Source: Lysinibacillus sp. SGAir0095 (GTDB lineage Bacteria; Bacillota; Bacilli; Bacillales_A; Planococcaceae). Taken from it: a stretch of 64,000 nt of DNA. Under the pieces are notes generated by a model that saw only the letters and a list, made by a program, of their open reading frames with translations, was not told the origin of the DNA and did no database searches. Both the position numbers and the translations under genes were made by a program. Shown in pieces: positions 42,056-51,381 of this stretch; positions within the stretch are counted from its first letter, which is position 1; the number at the start of each line of letters is the position of its first letter. The stretch is taken from contig NZ_CP028083.1 in the NCBI RefSeq assembly GCF_005491425.1, forward strand, positions 2,690,001 through 2,754,000, read 5' to 3'.

Positions 42056-42418
42056 TTATTTTAAGAATGTAATTTGTTTTAAAGCTGTTATCTGTGCAGC
42101 TGTTGGTTGTGCTGGGAGCTTAGTTAAATCAACAAAACCGTGTAAAACTACTGCAGCTACTGCTGGACCATGTGTTACATCAACGTCGTAACGTAATACA
42201 CCTTCAGCTGCTACTGTTTCTGAAGAAGCTTTAGCTTTTACAGAACGGTCAGCTAAAAAACCACCGCCTACAATTGTTCCTGCAGGTACAATTTTCTTAC
42301 CTTCTCCATTAGCTGTGACACCTGTAGCATCAACTGTTACTGTTGTAGATACATGATGATCGGGATATTTAAGGATTTCTTTTGTATTGTTGTAATCTGT
42401 AACGACAAATTTACCCAT
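42056..42418 (-). CDS. head decoration protein
   Basis: 120 residues, small and beta-rich, with KKIVPAGTIVGGGFLADRSVKA. Its position between scaffold and capsid and its length fit lambda gpD-like decoration proteins. Ribosome site AGGAGGCAAACATA. Confidence 0.75.
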   Translation of the reverse strand: MGKFVVTDYNNTKEILKYPDHHVSTTVTVDATGVTANGEGKKIVPAGTIVGGGFLADRSVKAKASSETVAAEGVLRYDVDVTHGPAVAAVVLHGFVDLTKLPAQPTAAQITALKQITFLK

Positions 42419-42433
42419 TATGTTTGCCTCCTA

Positions 42434-43054
42434 TTATTTAAAATAATGTGATTGTGCTTCAGCAGCAGTAGTTGTATCGTTTGCTGTTTGAGCTAGTTTT
42501 TTACCATATGAATCTGAGTTGTTACTTCCAGTTCCGCCACCTACACCACGTGCATTACCTTTTAACGTTTCTTGAACCTGTGCTTGAATTACTTCATCAA
42601 GATCTGTTTTCAGCTCATCAAGTGTTGAAGCTGTAACTGTTTCATCATCGCCCAGGAAACGTTCAATGTACTTAGTTGCAAATTTGTTAGGTAATCCTTT
42701 ACTAGTAGCATGCTCTAACGCTTTCGCTTTCAGTTCAGCTAGTTTAGTAGCCTTTTCACTGTTGAGAATCTTCTCTTCGAGTTCACGAATACGTTTTTGT
42801 TCTGGTGTTTCTTGTGGATTCGCTTTTGACACTGCATCATCAATTAAGCCCTGTAAGTGGTTTGTCTTCCATGTTTCCAACGCCTTTGTGTGATGTGTAT
42901 CCTTTAACGAATCTAACTCACTGTTTACTGCTGCATTAACTTTCACTGCCGACTCAACGTCACCTTTTTCCAATGCTTTGAAAATGTATTGTTCTAAAGC
43001 CGACTTGTCACCAGATTCAGCTAATGTTTTTACTTGTTCTAAATCGATAATCAT
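42434..43054 (-). CDS. scaffold protein (DUF4355-like)
   Basis: 206 residues, highly helical, with repeated Lys/Glu/Ala coils (PEQKRIRELEEKILNSEKATKLAELKAKALEHA) and a glycine-rich end (GVGGGTGSNNSDSYG). Siphovirus scaffolds have this form and always lie just ahead of the capsid gene. Ribosome site AAGGAGGACAACAAAA. Confidence 0.8.
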   Translation of the reverse strand: MIIDLEQVKTLAESGDKSALEQYIFKALEKGDVESAVKVNAAVNSELDSLKDTHHTKALETWKTNHLQGLIDDAVSKANPQETPEQKRIRELEEKILNSEKATKLAELKAKALEHATSKGLPNKFATKYIERFLGDDETVTASTLDELKTDLDEVIQAQVQETLKGNARGVGGGTGSNNSDSYGKKLAQTANDTTTAAEAQSHYFK

Positions 43055-43155
43055 TTTTGTTGTCCTCCTTGCCCTCCAAACGCCTAAGACAGACCCTTGA
43101 AACGCATAATTTATTCCTATTAGCTTTTATAGTCTGTTGGATTCGACTTAAGTTA

Positions 43156-43305
43156 CTACTTTCTTTTTCTAGGTCTTTCAAATGTTCTAGTGAACCATCG
43201 AGAATCGTTCCTGATTCCCTTTGGAGATGGTAAAAATGGTGCTCTAAATGATTGCTCTATTACTTCCTTAGGGAGGTTCGCCCCTCTTATTATTTGTAAA
43301 GTACT
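43156..43305 (-). other. startless open frame, possible +1 continuation
   Basis: A 49-residue open frame with no start codon, reading LPKEVIEQSFRAPFLPSPKG and ending in an arginine/lysine-rich tail. It overlaps the end of the 35-residue membrane ORF (43,268-43,375) in the +1 frame. It may be the rest of one frameshifted gene or a sequence error. The remaining DNA of the gap 43,055-43,420 shows nothing else. Confidence 0.3.
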
Positions 43306-43375
43306 TTAGGGCACTTATTAGACCTGATACATAGAAAATAACAGCTAATGTGATTGAATAGATTAAATCTTTCAT
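43268..43375 (-). CDS. tiny membrane protein, 35 residues
   Basis: Begins MKDLIYSITLAVIFYVSGL after AAAGGGTGG; one membrane helix followed by a basic tail NNKRGEPP. It precedes the scaffold gene in the head operon. Similar tiny proteins occur in phage head modules; no family named. Confidence 0.5.
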   Translation of the reverse strand: MKDLIYSITLAVIFYVSGLISALKYFTNNKRGEPP

Positions 43376-43405
43376 AGGTACCACCCTTTCTTGGCAAAAT
43401 AAAAA

Positions 43406-43421
43406 GCCGTACTTCTACGAC
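43406..43421 (-). terminator. weak terminator in head operon
   Basis: GTCGTA pairs with TACGGC (one U-G pair), with TTTTTATTTTG on the minus strand. It overlaps the end of the 55-residue gene. Confidence 0.4.
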
Positions 43422-43588
43422 TACGTTAGACCTATATAAACAACTGAATCGGTTGGTGCTGAGAAGAGTAAAATATTAGATGTATCGTAGATATAATAAA
43501 TACCTTCATTTACATAAACGTCTTTCACTTGAAAAAACTTCATTTCAAACACTCTTTCCCCATTTGCAGTTACAACTTTATAACTCAT
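43421..43588 (-). CDS. hypothetical 55-residue protein
   Basis: Starts MSYKVVTANGERVFEMK after GGAGGGGACTTT and is all beta strand. A longer frame upstream is rejected because it runs into the MuF gene. No family recognised; it is in the head operon. Confidence 0.55.
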   Translation of the reverse strand: MSYKVVTANGERVFEMKFFQVKDVYVNEGIYYIYDTSNILLFSAPTDSVVYIGLT

Positions 43589-43610
43589 AAAGTCCCCTCC
43601 ACAAGACAAA

Positions 43611-43632
43611 ATAAAAAGCCACTCTAATGAGT
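43611..43632 (-). terminator. terminator after MuF gene
   Basis: GTCACTC pairs with GAGTGGC, followed by TTTTTATTTTG on the minus strand. Confidence 0.55.
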
Positions 43633-43634
43633 GA

Positions 43635-44675
43635 CTAACTTGTCGCATTCTTGTACCATTCTTCATACGTGATGTATGGAGTTGTAACAGTAGGTGGTTG
43701 GATGCGCCTATTAGCTTCTTTGAAAGCTTCAGCATATGTCAATTTTTCCATTTTCCCGTTACGTTTAATACCTTTTTTCATGTATTGGTGGATCTTCTTC
43801 TCCATTCTCTCCTGATAATCTTTATCCTTGTAATTTCGACCGCGACGAACAGTAGGAAGCATCCCGTTTACGAGTTTTAAGGTTACACAGCGACAATTGA
43901 TATCCATATCAGCACGATTCCATCCATGGGGCATTTTTGCTTTTAAAGATTTGTAGTGAAAAAAACCATCTTTATCAGCTTTTTGCCCATCTAAAGTTCT
44001 GTGAGATTGCCGTACTCGGAAATCTAAAGCACTGCACCAAACCTTTTCAACCTCTACATACTTACTAGCTTGCTCTAAAACTTGTTCATCAGCAATTGCC
44101 ATCGCTCGACCTGTTTCTGTACGCGCTACTGCTCTTGCTTTCTTCTGGAAGAAGCCCACTCTTTCTTCAATCTGCTTGGCCATCTTGAAATAACCTTCAC
44201 CACGAATTAAAGATTGAGTAATAATCTGTTGTATTTGTTGAACGATTGCATCTCTATGTTGTTTCATAGTTTTCGGTAAGCGTAAAAACTCAATTGGATT
44301 TTCTAGAGCTGCTTTAATTGCTTCCTGGCTAGGTAGACGAAAGCCCATTCTCTTACTCTCAAATACTTCGATTAAATAAGCTGTTTGTAAGTATGTCTGA
44401 ATATAAGCGTCTTGTTGCAATGTTTTAAGTTGCTTAACGACTTCTCGATAGTTCCCTGTCATCGTTTGTGAGACTCGTTCCAAAATAGCATGTAATCGAT
44501 TGTACTTATTAACATCGGTCCATGAAGGTTCTTTGCCGTTCTTGGTGTATTTCATAAACAATCGATTCATTTCAGAAAGTGTTTCACTCAGCATCTTAGC
44601 AAATACTTTTTCTAATGATGACTCTGCTTTCTTAAGTAATTTATCGATTTTCGCTTTGATATCTAACTCATTCAT
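43635..44675 (-). CDS. minor head protein MuF (SPP1 gp7-like)
   Basis: About 346 residues. The MuF signature lies in RAVARTETGRAMAIADEQVLEQASKY, then WCSALDFRVRQSHRTLDGQ and a C-rich DINCRCVTLKL. SPP1 gp7 and Mu gpF take part in head assembly and DNA ejection. It overlaps the portal stop by 8 bp. The ATG is preferred to a TTG two codons upstream. Confidence 0.85.
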   Translation of the reverse strand: MNELDIKAKIDKLLKKAESSLEKVFAKMLSETLSEMNRLFMKYTKNGKEPSWTDVNKYNRLHAILERVSQTMTGNYREVVKQLKTLQQDAYIQTYLQTAYLIEVFESKRMGFRLPSQEAIKAALENPIEFLRLPKTMKQHRDAIVQQIQQIITQSLIRGEGYFKMAKQIEERVGFFQKKARAVARTETGRAMAIADEQVLEQASKYVEVEKVWCSALDFRVRQSHRTLDGQKADKDGFFHYKSLKAKMPHGWNRADMDINCRCVTLKLVNGMLPTVRRGRNYKDKDYQERMEKKIHQYMKKGIKRNGKMEKLTYAEAFKEANRRIQPPTVTTPYITYEEWYKNATS

Positions 44676-46140
44676 CGTCAATCACATCATCGTCAAGTTC
44701 GCTATCCGGACCATCAATTGGTTCTAAAGGATCTAACTTATTTCCAAACTCCACTTGGTCTTCCTTCAATGCTTCAATTTCAGCTTCAACATCATCAACG
44801 AAACTAAGTAGAGATAACCGTGTACGTTCAGACACTAAACCTTTTAGTAAGGATGTTGCTTCTGCTTCTTCTTTGATATTTGAAGGAAGGTTACGTTTAA
44901 AGCCAAACCAAATATTTAAATAATCATCTGGTGAACAAATGCCTAATTTTGCCCATCCAGCACATAATAATTTAAACTGATACTGCAAAGCACTCCTGAA
45001 TTTGTGCTCAGCGATAATTGCTTTGTGCTCTAGGGCCATGGTTTTAAACTTAATCGCAATACCTGAGATATTACCGCCAAAAGCTTCATCACTGAAATCT
45101 ACTGACTTAGCAAACTTGTGAATGTTCTTCTCTAACCGATTCAAGTGGTTCTCAATCATCGTGTCATTAACATCTTTAGTTAAATACTTTGCTTCAACAT
45201 CTTGGCCAAACATTTCGAGAAGACCTAATTTATTCATTTGCTTTACGTCATCATCATCCATACCTATGTTTCTAAGAATTAATATAGCAAGTCTCGTTGC
45301 TTCAATTTCACTATTGGCATCTGACATAGTGCGATCATATGCATCAACTAGGTTTAGTACTTTAATTGCTTCTCCGTTTAGTGATTCGTTGTTCTCCACT
45401 CCAAACAATGGGCAAGAATCTAAATTATGAGGTTGGATATCATATAACTCAAAGCCATTTGTATCATTCCTAAAGAAATAAGTCTCTGACTGATCGTGAA
45501 ACTCAACGACAGTAACTTGGCTTTTTGTACCATCTGCTAAAATCTCTACAGATGGATAATACTGAATCCCAAAAGTAGGAGCACTCATACTTTCTTCGTA
45601 TAAGAAGATACATTCAGCAGGATCTATGTTAGCCACTTTGAGAATCGGCTTGTTATTTTCTACGGACCAATAAACTAATCGAGCGCCGTAGCCAGCTATA
45701 CTTGTTCTGGTACCCAACGTAGTATCTTTATCCGGTATATTTTCACGCGTTCGAAAATCTTCAATTGTAGCTGCTAACGATTGAAATTTCTCATTCTCTT
45801 TGTCAACAACGTAATTAATCGGATTACCAAGAAAGTAACCTATTTTCGTATCTACAACCTCACTGTCGAAAGTGTTATTGAGTTTGTTATTAATGAGCTC
45901 ATCAATTCTACGAATGCGTTCACTTTCAAGATTGAGGGACTTCACAGGGCGCTTTAGAATCGGGACACCCTCTTCTGAAGCTTCGTACCTCTCCTGGTGT
46001 TTGCGAATATCTTGTTGAATACCTCTATGTTCGCTAATAATTTGCTGCAGAATTTCTTCATTTATCCCATTTTTAAGGATAAAAGGGATATACGCTTTAA
46101 AAGCGTCCATTCGCTTAAGGATTGAAAGTTTTTCAGCCAT
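44668..46140 (-). CDS. portal protein (SPP1 gp6-like)
   Basis: About 490 residues. It has the SPP1-type portal motifs TKIGYFLGNPINYVVDKE, GYGARLVYWSVENNKPILKVANIDPAECIFLYEE and SGIAIKFKTMALEHKAIIAEHKF. It forms the dodecameric DNA gateway on the head. The C terminus is acidic (GPDSELDDDVIDDE). ATG after AAAGGTAGGTGAAACA. Confidence 0.9.
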   Translation of the reverse strand: MAEKLSILKRMDAFKAYIPFILKNGINEEILQQIISEHRGIQQDIRKHQERYEASEEGVPILKRPVKSLNLESERIRRIDELINNKLNNTFDSEVVDTKIGYFLGNPINYVVDKENEKFQSLAATIEDFRTRENIPDKDTTLGTRTSIAGYGARLVYWSVENNKPILKVANIDPAECIFLYEESMSAPTFGIQYYPSVEILADGTKSQVTVVEFHDQSETYFFRNDTNGFELYDIQPHNLDSCPLFGVENNESLNGEAIKVLNLVDAYDRTMSDANSEIEATRLAILILRNIGMDDDDVKQMNKLGLLEMFGQDVEAKYLTKDVNDTMIENHLNRLEKNIHKFAKSVDFSDEAFGGNISGIAIKFKTMALEHKAIIAEHKFRSALQYQFKLLCAGWAKLGICSPDDYLNIWFGFKRNLPSNIKEEAEATSLLKGLVSERTRLSLLSFVDDVEAEIEALKEDQVEFGNKLDPLEPIDGPDSELDDDVIDDE

Positions 46141-46149
46141 TTGTTTCAC

Positions 46150-47427
46150 CTACCTTTTTGCGTTATAGCCTTTCATGTTAGTTACTTCATAGTCATCTAG
46201 CCCATACCAAATAGCTGAGAATGTATGAGGGTCAATGTTAAATTCTCCAGGGATGACCTTTCCAGTTTTCGGATCTATTTTAAGTGTTAAACTTTTCAGT
46301 TCTCGAATATGATTAGGGCAATTCTTGGAGATAATAATTTTTTTAAATCGTTTAATCTTCTTCGTATTTTCTACTCGAGTTAATTTGTAACAAGGGACAA
46401 TACGAAAACCTTTTTGTTGCAGATAGAAAATAGTTTTAGCTTCAGCATTATCACCTTTGATAATAACCTTCTTTAAGCCTCTTTTTTCTAGATCCTTGGC
46501 GATTTGAGGGTCATCAATACCTCTTGTGTAATACTCATCCCATACATACAACCACTCTTTTTCCGTATCAACACACATCCTAGACACAGCATTAAATGAA
46601 TCAACAAAACCAAAGTCCATCCCGTTCTTAAATAACGGCTTCCTCATGTTGTTAATATCATTCATTACCATCTCGTGATTCCACTCCTCAAGTTGAGGAA
46701 GTACGAGTTTACCATTCACACCAAATTGACCTTTACGTGCAATTCTATAAAGGTCTGGGTCATAGCTCTTCATTTCATCAAGTTGATCTATATACGATTG
46801 TGGCAAGAACAAATTGTCGTCTGCCAATGAATGGTGATAATAAGTATTATCGATGACGATGGTCCTTTTCTGATAAAGTTCCTCATCATCTAAGATAAAA
46901 CGTTCTTCTATATCGTCTCTGAAGAAATGGGTGTAGGCCCAATTTTCTTTTGAAACCGGATTGGTAGTTAATATCATATGGAGACTTAATGTTGGATGAC
47001 GTAAACGACCAAGTAATTCTTTATAACCTGCGTATTTAATTTCACTACACTCTTCCAACCAAACAATTGAAATGTTATTGATGGATTTCAGCTTTTCAGG
47101 CTTGTCCATCCCACGAAAGATTATTTTAGATCCATTGGGAAACTTAATTTGCATGGGAGAAGAGTTTATCTTCACCAAACCGGAAAGCGCTAAATCTTCA
47201 ACTATCTCCGAAAATAAAGAAAACGTACTATCACGATGAGTGTCGTAAACTTCACGAACAACCAACGCAGTACGCTTTTCGCTTAATAGCTTCAAGAATA
47301 TTTTCAACGCAGCATGATAAGACTTCGATGAGCCGTACCCACCAACTAAGAAGTAAGTTTTGTACGACCAATCAAAAAGAAAGTCTTCGAAATGTGGATT
47401 GACTTCTTTCTCTTTCATCGTAACCAA
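46150..47427 (-). CDS. terminase large subunit (PBSX family)
   Basis: 425 residues. ATPase domain: [16 protein letters not shown] (Walker A) near residue 31 and [10 protein letters not shown] (Walker B). The nuclease half carries [10 protein letters not shown] and [10 protein letters not shown], the acidic residues of the RNase H-like fold. It packages DNA by headful or site-cut mechanism. TTG start after AAAGGAGAGG. The product ends 9 bp before the portal start. Confidence 0.9.
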   Translation of the reverse strand: MVTMKEKEVNPHFEDFLFDWSYKTYFLVGGYGSSKSYHAALKIFLKLLSEKRTALVVREVYDTHRDSTFSLFSEIVEDLALSGLVKINSSPMQIKFPNGSKIIFRGMDKPEKLKSINNISIVWLEECSEIKYAGYKELLGRLRHPTLSLHMILTTNPVSKENWAYTHFFRDDIEERFILDDEELYQKRTIVIDNTYYHHSLADDNLFLPQSYIDQLDEMKSYDPDLYRIARKGQFGVNGKLVLPQLEEWNHEMVMNDINNMRKPLFKNGMDFGFVDSFNAVSRMCVDTEKEWLYVWDEYYTRGIDDPQIAKDLEKRGLKKVIIKGDNAEAKTIFYLQQKGFRIVPCYKLTRVENTKKIKRFKKIIISKNCPNHIRELKSLTLKIDPKTGKVIPGEFNIDPHTFSAIWYGLDDYEVTNMKGYNAKR

Positions 47428-47644
47428 CTTTAACCTCTCCTTTCATGCATGATTACGTATTTAATATTCAATCTAGCTTCCGATAATAAAAAATTATGTC
47501 TACTAGATATGCTCCTAAAACGTTGATAAATCTAGGATTTTAATTTTGCAATAAAGTTATCACATGCAGAATCTTATACATCGTTGATTTAACAGTATTT
47601 TGGATAATCACTTTGGGATATTTCCCAAGATTTCTTGCATAAAA

Positions 47645-48538
47645 CTACTCTTTCTTTTTCGAGACAATTTTGATTTCAATCGGACCCGAATCTTTATCTT
47701 CAGAAAGCTTTTTAATTTCAGCTTCAGTCTTTTGGATATTTAACTTAGCTTGCTCATTACGTAACTGCTTTAGTTCACTATCATTAAGTAGATCCATGTG
47801 TTTCGATAAGTATTCTAGAGCCTTCATCTTGTCGGCCAACTTAACGGTTATGCCATCTTTGCCTTGTTTAACCTCGGTTATCAAAGTACCGTCAACCTCT
47901 TCAGACTCATTGAGATTCACAAAGCTGCGTGTCCAGGTTTTAATGTTGCCGTTCATATCCAACTCAGGTTCCCCTTTTTCGTTGTAGCTGACTTCCTCTG
48001 TCTTACCAAATTGAAGGTAGTCAGTTATGTCAGCAAAAGCGATGTCTATCCACTTTTGGATGAGGGTTCTTTTGTCTAGGAGTGCATTCTCTGATAAACC
48101 ATCTCGTACACGGGTAATCTCTTCACGAATACTAGCATTCACTAGCAGTCGAGGTCCGTTAGCATTAGCGGTAGCATAATCACATCCATAAGCTTTCTTG
48201 TAAGCCTTAGTAGCATTCCAGTACTTCACGTAAAAACTAATAAAAAGCCGTTGCTTATCGGTAAAATCGTCATTCTCTGACTCAATGACTTCTACCGATT
48301 CAACGACTTCTTTTTTCTTAGTAGTACTCTTCTTTTGTTTCGGAGTACTCCGTTCATCCGATTGGAGTACTCCATTTAATTTAGCGTCCCAATTATCCTT
48401 AGCTTTGGATTTCCAAGAACCAATAGTTTTCTCTGGAACACCAAGCATTTCAGCAAGAGCACGATTCGTAATCTTACCCTCATGCTCTTTATATATCTCA
48501 TACGCTTTATCTCGATTAGGATTTCTAGCTCTAGCCAT
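47645..48538 (-). CDS. terminase small subunit
   Basis: 297 residues. The N-terminal HTH region (KAYEIYKEHEGKITNRALAEMLGVPEKTIGSWK) binds DNA, then the Terminase_2 domain (FTDKQRLFISFYVKYWNATKAYKKAYG). A Lys/Glu/Ser-rich linker separates the two. The gap of 217 bp to the large subunit shows no gene, which is wider than usual. Confidence 0.85.
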   Translation of the reverse strand: MARARNPNRDKAYEIYKEHEGKITNRALAEMLGVPEKTIGSWKSKAKDNWDAKLNGVLQSDERSTPKQKKSTTKKKEVVESVEVIESENDDFTDKQRLFISFYVKYWNATKAYKKAYGCDYATANANGPRLLVNASIREEITRVRDGLSENALLDKRTLIQKWIDIAFADITDYLQFGKTEEVSYNEKGEPELDMNGNIKTWTRSFVNLNESEEVDGTLITEVKQGKDGITVKLADKMKALEYLSKHMDLLNDSELKQLRNEQAKLNIQKTEAEIKKLSEDKDSGPIEIKIVSKKKE

Positions 48539-48612
48539 CTCTCATAACACCACCTCCATAATTCATTTCCTGTTTAAATCACCTCATTATGCTATTTGCT
48601 TAATAAAATAAT

Positions 48613-48637
48613 AAAGCACCCACTTTTAGGGTGCTTT
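48613..48637 (-). terminator. terminator after 246-residue gene
   Basis: AAAGCACCC pairs with GGGTGCTTT, followed by TTATTATTTT on the minus strand, overlapping the stop codon of the gene at 48,636. Confidence 0.75.
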
Positions 48638-49376
48638 AATCATCATTTTTCGATTTATTTGGATATGACCACTTTGAACCTGTAATATCAAATTCAAATA
48701 AGGTAACATCTTCATTTTTTTCATTGATGACAAAATGGAATTCTTTTAACCTATCAAAATCCATAATGTATTTCATTCTTTCATTCATCAATGTCGAATA
48801 TTCTATAACTATTTTAGTTAAATTAATTACTTGCCCTTTTTCAATTTCACTTGGAACAACTGGTATAAAGAGTTCAATTTGTTTTTCTATGATTCCTGTA
48901 TTAACAACTATATCCGGAAACTTATTAGAATCATCATCCATTGAACTAATACAAATATTACAATTCAATATAACATCTGAATTCCCAAATTGAGAAATCT
49001 TTATATACGAAGTTGATGTTGAATCAAAATCTACCTTGGATACCTTTCCTAATAAACTTTCGTAACCTTCAGTTCTTATTAATCTACTATTCTCATGAGT
49101 TTTAATTGTTTTCAATCCTAATGGTCCATGAAAATCATGAAGAAGAATAAAGGATCTATTGTTCTTTTTTTCTTGCTCAAAGTCTCTCTTCTTTTGGTTG
49201 CTATTATTCAATAATGCAATTGATATAGCTCCAATAAAACCTAAAAAGCTACCTAAGAAGCCTAACCATGGGTTTGCATCAGTTGAAACACCCGGAGCTG
49301 ACCAAGTCAATAATCCGTAGTTAATAATAACAGGTACCAAAAGTATAGAACCGTATAAATATATTATATTCTTCAA
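48636..49376 (-). CDS. two-helix membrane protein of unknown function
   Basis: 246 residues. Two N-terminal membrane helices (YLYGSILLVPVIINYGLLT and WLGFLGSFLGFIGAISIALL) precede a charged coil and a soluble beta-rich C-terminal domain. It lies between regulatory and packaging genes with its own terminator, so it is probably a moron (a gene carried for the host or lysogen). No family recognised. Confidence 0.6.
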   Translation of the reverse strand: MKNIIYLYGSILLVPVIINYGLLTWSAPGVSTDANPWLGFLGSFLGFIGAISIALLNNSNQKKRDFEQEKKNNRSFILLHDFHGPLGLKTIKTHENSRLIRTEGYESLLGKVSKVDFDSTSTSYIKISQFGNSDVILNCNICISSMDDDSNKFPDIVVNTGIIEKQIELFIPVVPSEIEKGQVINLTKIVIEYSTLMNERMKYIMDFDRLKEFHFVINEKNEDVTLFEFDITGSKWSYPNKSKNDD

Positions 49377-49509
49377 ATATATCCCTCCACACTAACCATA
49401 AGGCATACGGAGTTACATGTCACTAATACAATTTTGATATCCTCAGCAGCAAGCACTATCATATAAGCGTAGGGGAAGACACTCGATAATGCTCACTGCT
49501 CAAAATAAA

Positions 49510-49659
49510 TCAGTCAATCATAGGCTTAATCTTGCCACCACAGGGGCATTGCTTTTCATAAACCTTTTTAATTATCCTTTTGCCTTCTTTCCAACTAGTA
49601 CTTTGTTTTTCTAGTTGAGCTGGTCTTTTACATTTTTCACACTGCAATATATAATTCAT
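49510..49659 (-). CDS. small zinc-ribbon protein, 49 residues
   Basis: Begins MNYILQCEKCKRPAQ and ends with CPCGGKIKPMID; two CxxC-type pairs suggest one zinc site. ATG at 49,659; the site upstream (GGATGG) is weak. No family name. Confidence 0.5.
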   Translation of the reverse strand: MNYILQCEKCKRPAQLEKQSTSWKEGKRIIKKVYEKQCPCGGKIKPMID

Positions 49660-49779
49660 AAGTTTCACCATCCTTTGATTAAACTCTCTAAACTGTGCCT
49701 TTTGAAGTCTTACAACTAAGTTGCTTCACACACACTTTTACAATGGCAGTTTGATTTAGTTTTCAAAGCATAATAAAAA

Positions 49780-49801
49780 GCCACACTCGATTGAATGTGA
49801 C
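49780..49801 (-). terminator. terminator after 73-residue gene
   Basis: GCCACACTC pairs with GAATGTGAC (with wobbles) and is followed by a T run on the minus strand. Confidence 0.6.
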
Positions 49802-49809
49802 TTAAAAAA

Positions 49810-50031
49810 TTATTTTTCTTTAGCAGTCCCTCGACCAAAAGTATATTTCTCGTTACACTCTTTGCAATCGCAAGAAATATCTGTACTTTTAAATCCAGGT
49901 ATATCATCTTTTTCGTAATATACTTTTCCATTTCCACATGGACATTCATATACTTCGTTAATAACTTGTCCACTTCCAGCTCCATAACCAACACTGTGGT
50001 GATTACTATCTTCAAGTTGTTTTAAGTTCAT
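49810..50031 (-). CDS. small zinc-binding protein
   Basis: 73 residues from the ATG after GGAGGGAGGCGAGTTT. Two cysteine pairs (CPCG and CDCKEC) suggest a zinc ribbon; the N-terminal part is polar with a GYGAGSG stretch. Upstream codons are rejected because no site precedes them. Confidence 0.6.
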   Translation of the reverse strand: MNLKQLEDSNHHSVGYGAGSGQVINEVYECPCGNGKVYYEKDDIPGFKSTDISCDCKECNEKYTFGRGTAKEK

Positions 50032-50105
50032 AAACTCGCCTCCCTCCATACAACAATAATAAATCTTATGGAAGGATTTGTATGTAACATAATTTTGATA
50101 AATAA

Positions 50106-50135
50106 AAAGCAGCCATCTCCTCAAATGACTGCTTT
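50106..50135 (-). terminator. terminator for leftward transcript of GC-rich island
   Basis: AAAGCAG and CAT pair with ATG and CTGCTTT, followed by TTTTTATTTATC on the minus strand. It implies leftward transcription from about 50.2-50.5 kb. Confidence 0.6.
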
Positions 50136-50315
50136 CCTCGTATTACAACTCAACTTATTGTGGTAAAAACAGCTACGTAGCAACCGCCTTTCGTTTTTAT
50201 TTAAAATTGTGAAATAAATTATCTGCAAATACATTATCTATTATTTAATTTTTATTTTTATTTTTGTTTTATTTATTAATAATTAAATATCTTTATATAA
50301 CTAATTACATAAAAA

Positions 50316-50462
50316 TCACCCCTCCCACAAGTACTGGGACGATCGTGTTGTCGCTTCTTCGATGTACGACTTTCGGCGCGAGTCGTCGGTCGTCTTTCTT
50401 TCTCCTTTTGTTGAAGAAAATTTTGGTAAGACCGAATTATTTACCGCTCCGTCCTTCCTCAC
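50316..50462 (-). other. GC-rich island with leftward 48-codon open frame
   Basis: Bases about 50,325-50,490 are clearly richer in GC than the AT-rich DNA around them. The minus strand holds a 48-codon frame from a GTG (product contains DGAVNNSVLPKFSSTKGE), but no ribosome site is visible. A hairpin ACGACT/AGTCGT lies inside. It could be a small protein, a structured RNA or a remnant; a terminator lies 180 bp downstream. The gap 50,032-50,606 shows nothing else. Confidence 0.35.
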
Positions 50463-50567
50463 AGTATAAAGGAAAAAACCATCATCTTCTAACTTTGTAC
50501 CTTATGTAACTATTGGCACAAACAAGCTTAATTGTAACAATTTTAGCCAAAATCCCTTAAAATATTG

Positions 50568-50573
50568 TATAAT
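50568..50573 (+). promoter_or_regulatory. -10 element TATAAT before membrane GAF gene
   Basis: A perfect TATAAT 34 bp upstream of the start codon at 50,607. No convincing -35 element; the position fits a promoter of the plus-strand pair. Confidence 0.45.
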
Positions 50574-50606
50574 ATGGAAAAACAATACTTAATTTAGGGG
50601 AACTAT

Positions 50607-51380
50607 ATGAAATTTCTAAAAATCCATGCAAATATTTTAAAAAATTGGAAAGAAACTTGGGGAAGTTTAATAGTTTTGTTAATCCCATTGCTTTACACTA
50701 TTGAGTATACAAAAGATATAATAATCAAATTTACGTATCACTGGGTAGTTGGTTTATTGTTGTTTCTAGCTGGTTGGATTCAAACTAATTATCATTTTGA
50801 AAGTAAACAAAAGTTAAGAAGTGATATATCTTCATTGGAAAATGCAAACGGTATGTTAAAATCGAATCTAGAATCCATACCTGATAATATGACCAAAACA
50901 TTTTTTAAACATTTCGGATTAGGGAATAAAGATAGGGTAACTACTTACAGGGTAGATGAAAATGAATTCTTCATTCAAGTTGGTAGATACTCGGATAATC
51001 CTATTTTTAAAAAAGGTGGCCGAGGAAAATATCCTATAAATGAAGGTTTTATTGGTGAATGTTGGGTAAATGAAGAAGTTAAAGTGACTAACTTACCTGA
51101 TTTCGATAAAAACCCCGATAGATATTATGATGAAATTGCAAAAAAATGCACAATTGAAAAAGCTGTAGTGAATAAAATAAAAATGAAAAGCAGAAGTTTT
51201 TATTGTAAAAGACTCTCTTTTAACGGTGAAGAACCTATTGCTGTAATTGTCATCGAATCCTGCAGCCGAACGTTTAGTGTTGATATGGATGAATTTGCAG
51301 GTTTTCTTGATGGGCCGTTCGGAAAATCATTGGTTGATACAATCAAGAATAACTTACCCATCGGAAAGGATGAGCGTTAA
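50607..51380 (+). CDS. membrane-anchored GAF-like protein
   Basis: 257 residues. Two membrane helices (SLIVLLIPLLYTIEY and WVVGLLLFLAGWIQT) are followed by a coiled region (QKLRSDISSLENANGMLKSNLESI) and a GAF-like domain: NEGFIGECWVNEEVKVTNLPDFD, then RSFYCKRLSFNGEEPIAVIVIESCSRTF. A GAF domain binds small ligands such as cyclic nucleotides. The start has GGGGAACTAT ahead. It is the first gene of a plus-strand pair with a Panacea-like gene, opposite to the prophage genes. A toxin or defence effector is possible; this is inference. Confidence 0.65.
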   Translation: MKFLKIHANILKNWKETWGSLIVLLIPLLYTIEYTKDIIIKFTYHWVVGLLLFLAGWIQTNYHFESKQKLRSDISSLENANGMLKSNLESIPDNMTKTFFKHFGLGNKDRVTTYRVDENEFFIQVGRYSDNPIFKKGGRGKYPINEGFIGECWVNEEVKVTNLPDFDKNPDRYYDEIAKKCTIEKAVVNKIKMKSRSFYCKRLSFNGEEPIAVIVIESCSRTFSVDMDEFAGFLDGPFGKSLVDTIKNNLPIGKDER

Positions 51381-51381
51381 A

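Noticed and set aside
50264-50509. An 81-codon plus-strand open frame
   Set aside because: It runs through the GC-rich island, has no ribosome site and starts in AT-rich DNA; the leftward reading with a terminator is favoured.
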